Part shown: piece by piece, positions 6,102-8,010 of the stretch
Layout of the letters: each line of letters opens with the position of its first letter
Position numbering within the stretch: the stretch's first letter is position 1
Origin: VFZS01 sp964353255
GTDB taxonomy: Bacteria; Acidobacteriota; Terriglobia; Bryobacterales; Bryobacteraceae
NCBI GenBank assembly: GCA_964353255.1
Contig: CAYGVJ010000191.1
Span: forward strand, 1-8,010
DNA length: 8,010 nt
Direction of reading: 5' to 3'
Notes under the pieces: model-generated
Told to the model about the DNA's origin: nothing
Databases searched by the model: none
What the model saw: the letters and a program-made list of their open reading frames with translations, nothing else
Translations under genes and position numbers: made by a program

Positions 6102-7562
6102 TCAAGTATTGCAGTACAGCAAGGCGTCAGCGAGCGAGGGGAGGAATTTCTGGGGCTTCTGGTCTGAGCGGTTGCGCGCCGTGAAGCCGGAGAAATTCTC
6201 CGTTTCGACCCCCAGGCCACGTCCCCACACCTCCGCCTGGAGTTGATGGATGATGCGCTGGGTGGAAGTGCGAATCGGCTTGGTTTGCACGCACCATTTA
6301 GGCGGAGGCAGCAGAGCGGGTGGCGTGGATGGGGAGAAGCTGCGGATGGCCGCCAGCAAGAGCATCGCGTAAGAGGCGATGAGCATGGCTGGCAGTTGCT
6401 GGGTGGAGGCCGGGGTACGCACTTGCGCCTGGCCAACGCCGAGCAGAGACTTCTCCTCGCGGAAGTTCACCTCGATGTCCCAGCGCCAGACGTAGTGCTG
6501 GACGACCTGTTGCGTGTGCATGGCGGGGTCGGTGCAGAGGAGGAACGCCGGCTGGCGATAGAGCATCTTCGATGCGATGCGGAGCCGGTAGTGCAGGGGG
6601 GCGATCACCACCAGATTCAGGGGGCGGCAGGCGCCGGCGGCGCGCCAGAGCAGCCCCGTCAACGTCTTGACGCGGCACTGGTGCTGTGCGCCAGCCGCGA
6701 ACACCGACACGGTTTCCCAGGCGATGCTCTCGTCCTGCCGAAGTTGCTCCGGCGTCGGGGCCAACGGTCCATATAACAAGTGCCGTCCTCGACGGACGCC
6801 CGCCTCGGCCGGGGCCCGGTAGTGGAGCTGGGCGTCCTTGCGCAGGCGGCCGATCAGGGCGGTGTGCGGGGGCAGATGTTTCAGCACCGTCTGGTTGGTG
6901 TAATGACCATCGACCAGGACGCGCAGGGGGCGTGGTTGGCCGTCGGTCATGAGTGGCAGGCTGTCGCGGATCACCCCCAGACGCCGGATGGCTTGTGCGC
7001 TCAGGCTGGCCTCCCGGCAAGCCCGGCGGTAGGCCTGCTGTTGTTCCGGCGTGGCTTTCCGGCCGGGCTTGGCGGGTGTGGGGCTGTGCAGGAAATCGAC
7101 CGGAATCATGCGCACCGCTTGGGCGTGTTCGGGGACCGGCACGGCGGCGGAAAACTGTAAGAAGCGCTGGGCGCGGATGAAGTTGACTTGGAATTTGGGG
7201 CCCAGCGGATCGCGCCGCCAACTGACGCCGTGGATCTTGACACCGGATTTCCGGAGCAAGGAATCATCCAAAGCCAGGCACAGCGGGGCTGGCTCGGGCC
7301 ACTGCTCGGCCACGGCACGGCGTACCCCGGCAAAGAGGTTCTCGGCTGAGAGGCGGCGCTGGGAAAACAGTCGATAGGCCGCCGACCAGTCCTGAAACTG
7401 TAATCCGCAAGTGGAAAGCAGCCCGGTCACGGTTCTCCTCCCCAGGCACAGCAGCGAACTCAGCGCGAGGGCTTGGGCCCGCTCCTCGACTCGGCGCTGG
7501 GAGCAGGGCGCCGCGCAGCTTCGCCAGAGTTCCTGGAACCCCTGGAGGATGCCGGCAGAGTT
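6102..7562 (-). CDS. IS4-superfamily DDE transposase (frame B, joined to the AbrB-like frame by -1 shift)
   Basis: About 486 residues in this frame, from NSAGILQGFQ to LLYCNT. The RNase-H-like catalytic core is complete: first Asp in LALDDS, second in VDGHYTN, and the Glu in YVWRWDIEVNFREEK. That last segment matches the IS4 signature Y-(2)-R-(3)-E-(6)-K exactly. The enzyme cuts and joins the element ends. Between the A8 run and the conserved region I see no convincing start with a Shine-Dalgarno; the frame is open upstream to an ATG at 7697, but that stretch is an Arg/Pro-rich shadow of the AbrB-like gene. The product is therefore probably a fusion: 62 AbrB-frame residues, then a -1 shift, 548 aa in total. 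The first catalytic Asp falls near residue 161, the second near 280 and the Glu near 426 in that fusion. An alternative is an A-run indel in this copy that split a single gene. Confidence 0.85.
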   Translation of the reverse strand, partial: NSAGILQGFQELWRSCAAPCSQRRVEERAQALALSSLLCLGRRTVTGLLSTCGLQFQDWSAAYRLFSQRRLSAENLFAGVRRAVAEQWPEPAPLCLALDDSLLRKSGVKIHGVSWRRDPLGPKFQVNFIRAQRFLQFSAAVPVPEHAQAVRMIPVDFLHSPTPAKPGRKATPEQQQAYRRACREASLSAQAIRRLGVIRDSLPLMTDGQPRPLRVLVDGHYTNQTVLKHLPPHTALIGRLRKDAQLHYRAPAEAGVRRGRHLLYGPLAPTPEQLRQDESIAWETVSVFAAGAQHQCRVKTLTGLLWRAAGACRPLNLVVIAPLHYRLRIASKMLYRQPAFLLCTDPAMHTQQVVQHYVWRWDIEVNFREEKSLLGVGQAQVRTPASTQQLPAMLIASYAMLLLAAIRSFSPSTPPALLPPPKWCVQTKPIRTSTQRIIHQLQAEVWGRGLGVETENFSGFTARNRSDQKPQKFLPSLADALLYCNT

Positions 7563-7747
7563 TTTTTTAGCACCGAGGGCGGAGTTTCCAGGCGGCGGAG
7601 AGCCAGCAGAGACTTGTCTTCGACGAGCCACTCGACGGTCTCGCCGCGGGTGAACTCCATGGCTTGGGCGAGGGCCGAAGGGAAGTTGATGTACCACTGT
7701 CGGCTGGCCTGGCGTTGGATGAGCTGGACTTTGGTAGGGAATCCCAT
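7460..7747 (-). CDS. AbrB/SpoVT-like DNA-binding domain protein, frame A of the IS
   Basis: 95 aa in its own frame. The start ATG at 7747 has AGGAG 5 nt upstream. Residues about 4-52 (KVQLIQRQASRQWYINFPSA, then LAQAMEFTRGETVEWLVED and SLLALRRLE) match the swapped-hairpin AbrB/MazE/SpoVT pattern: basic first strand, a Pro near a short helix, G-E-x-V-E-W, then a hydrophobic strand. After LKK (residues 60-62) at the A8 run, the in-frame tail is low-complexity (Ser/Arg/Pro) and ends at 7460, so it is probably only the unshifted product. By analogy with other two-frame IS elements, this short form could repress the IS promoter by binding the palindrome at 7759-7782, while the shifted form makes the transposase fusion. 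That role is inferred. It could instead be an antitoxin-like gene captured by the IS, but no toxin partner is visible. Confidence 0.65.
   Translation of the reverse strand: MGFPTKVQLIQRQASRQWYINFPSALAQAMEFTRGETVEWLVEDKSLLALRRLETPPSVLKKTLPASSRGSRNSGEAARRPAPSAESRSGPKPSR
7561..7568 (-). other. Putative -1 frameshift (slippery) site, A8
   Basis: Read in the AbrB frame the codons are CTA AAA AAA ACT, so the heptamer A-AAA-AAA is in the correct register for a tandem -1 slip. After the slip the next codon is AAC (Asn) in the transposase frame. A8 is also long enough for RNA-polymerase slippage. A hairpin with a GTTC-CAG-GAAC core starts about 19 nt downstream, further than usual for a stimulator. 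No upstream Shine-Dalgarno-like stimulator is evident. Confidence 0.6.
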
Positions 7748-7752
7748 GGGGT

Positions 7753-7757
7753 CTCCT
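7753..7757 (-). promoter_or_regulatory. Ribosome binding site of the IS frame A
   Basis: AGGAG on the minus strand, 5 nt before the ATG at 7747 and one base from the 24-bp palindrome, so a protein on the palindrome would sit right at the ribosome site. Confidence 0.6.
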
Positions 7758-7758
7758 A

Positions 7759-7782
7759 TGATCTAGTTATATAACTAGATCA
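7759..7782. promoter_or_regulatory. 24-bp perfect palindrome upstream of the IS genes, likely operator
   Basis: TGATCTAGTTAT followed by its exact reverse complement. It is AT-rich within GC-rich DNA and contains TATAAC-like -10 sequence on both strands. It lies 11 bp upstream of the AbrB-like start. A half-site, ATCTAGTTA, recurs at 7854-7862, partly inside the right terminal repeat. This fits an autoregulatory operator for the element's own AbrB-like protein. The -35 is not clear. Confidence 0.6.
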
Positions 7783-7808
7783 CGGAAAACGCCAGGAAAA
7801 AGAGACAC

Positions 7809-7845
7809 AACCGGGCGGAAATGTCGCGGGCACCTCCGCCCGGTT
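7809..7845 (-). terminator. Subterminal hairpin inside the IS right end
   Basis: AACCGGGCGGA (7809-7819) and TCCGCCCGGTT (7835-7845) are perfect 11-bp arms around a 15-nt loop. On the minus strand the stem is followed by a T-rich stretch (TGTCTCTTTTT). It could stop outside transcription entering the IS from the right, a known way for IS elements to avoid activation by neighbouring promoters, or be a transposase recognition structure. Confidence 0.5.
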
Positions 7846-7861
7846 TGGGTGTTATCTAGTT

Positions 7862-7877
7862 AAGGGCCAAAGTCCAG
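7862..7877 (-). repeat. Right terminal inverted repeat of the IS
   Basis: AAGGGCCAAAGTCCAG, exact reverse complement of 6069-6084. The last G is shared with the 22-bp flanking direct repeat. Confidence 0.85.
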
Positions 7878-7878
7878 G

Positions 7879-7897
7879 GACAGGCCCATGGCCTGTC
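7879..7897. repeat. 19-nt palindromic repeat, copy 3 (abuts IS right end)
   Basis: GACAGGCCCATGGCCTGTC, identical to copies at 5957 and 6049. It lies one base outside the IS right end and 38 bp upstream of the tRNA. Confidence 0.85.
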
Positions 7898-7935
7898 GTG
7901 TGCTATGTTGGGAGAAGCCGCAGTCGCCGCTCGTC

Positions 7936-8010
7936 GGGCCGGTAGCTCAGGCGGTAGAGCATCTGCCTTTTAAGCAGAGGGTCCCGGGTTCGAGTCCCGG
8001 CCGGCTCACC
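7936..8010 (+). tRNA. tRNA-Lys (anticodon UUU), 3' end at window edge
   Basis: The cloverleaf is complete. The 7-bp acceptor stem pairs GGGCCGG (7936-7942) with CCGGCTC (8001-8007), with one G-U pair. The D-arm has GCTC/GAGC. The anticodon stem TCTGC/GCAGA holds loop CTTTTAA with anticodon TTT at 7969-7971. The variable loop has 5 nt, and the T-arm CCGGG-TTCGAGT-CCCGG is standard. Discriminator A8008 fits tRNA-Lys and is followed by CC, so the CCA is probably gene-encoded with its last A just outside the window. It reads AAA/AAG codons. Confidence 0.95.

Larger units (their letters stand above)
6069..7877 (-). mobile_element. IS4-superfamily insertion sequence with AbrB-like domain, about 1.8 kb
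   Basis: Both ends carry a 16-bp perfect terminal inverted repeat, CTGGACTTTGGCCCTT at the left and its reverse complement at the right. The element encodes a DDE transposase with YREK signature, preceded by an AbrB/SpoVT-like domain in another frame. Just inside the right end are a subterminal hairpin (7809-7845) and a 24-bp palindrome (7759-7782). Both flanks start with the same palindromic 22 bp, which may be target duplication or a pre-existing repeat. The transposase motifs are intact, so the element may be active if the two frames are joined. Confidence 0.85.

Noticed and set aside
6298..7221. 307-codon minus-strand frame inside the transposase
   Set aside because: Arg/Pro/Ala-rich out-of-frame shadow of the DDE transposase.
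7881..7909. Promoter for tRNA-Lys (TATGTT at 7904-7909)
   Set aside because: The -10 is weak and the matching -35 position falls in the palindrome with no TTGACA-like sequence, so it is not supported.

Overview
The window comes from a GC-rich bacterium. The best guess is Acidobacteriota (Solibacter/Bryobacter-like). This rests on a large FG-GAP repeat protein with a 'FIENQGQ' N-terminal domain, a sugar-isomerase-like plus Gfo/Idh/MocA gene pair, and GC-rich third codon positions. No 16S rRNA or other phylogenetic marker is present, so the assignment is an inference.

All protein genes lie on the minus strand; only a tRNA-Lys at the right edge is on the plus strand. Reading in the direction of transcription (right to left): (i) tRNA-Lys(UUU) at 7936-8010, convergent with the rest; (ii) an insertion sequence of about 1.8 kb (6069-7877) with 16-bp perfect terminal inverted repeats, encoding an IS4-superfamily DDE transposase with a YREK signature. 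The transposase is preceded by an AbrB/SpoVT-like DNA-binding domain, and the two frames meet at an A8 run that fits a -1 frameshift site. (iii) A short structured intergenic region (5930-6068) rich in perfect hairpins. (iv) A tightly packed set: a FucI/AraA-like isomerase (4307-5929), a Gfo/Idh/MocA dehydrogenase (3275-4288), homoserine kinase ThrB (2349-3269) and a small unrecognised gene (2047-2352) that overlaps thrB by ATGA and appears broken by three +1 shifts. (v) After a 160-bp intergenic region with a TATAAT box and an inverted repeat, an exported FG-GAP repeat protein (1886 to beyond the left edge).

The isomerase and dehydrogenase probably act together on a sugar or sugar acid, while ThrB makes O-phosphohomoserine for threonine. 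They share only spacing, so a common pathway is not shown. The FG-GAP protein is a separate, probably surface or secreted protein built of near-identical 56-residue units.

The most unusual parts are the IS, with its AbrB domain, slippery A8, 24-bp palindrome upstream of the start and subterminal hairpin, and a 19-nt palindrome (GACAGGCCCATGGCCTGTC) present three times, two copies directly flanking the IS.
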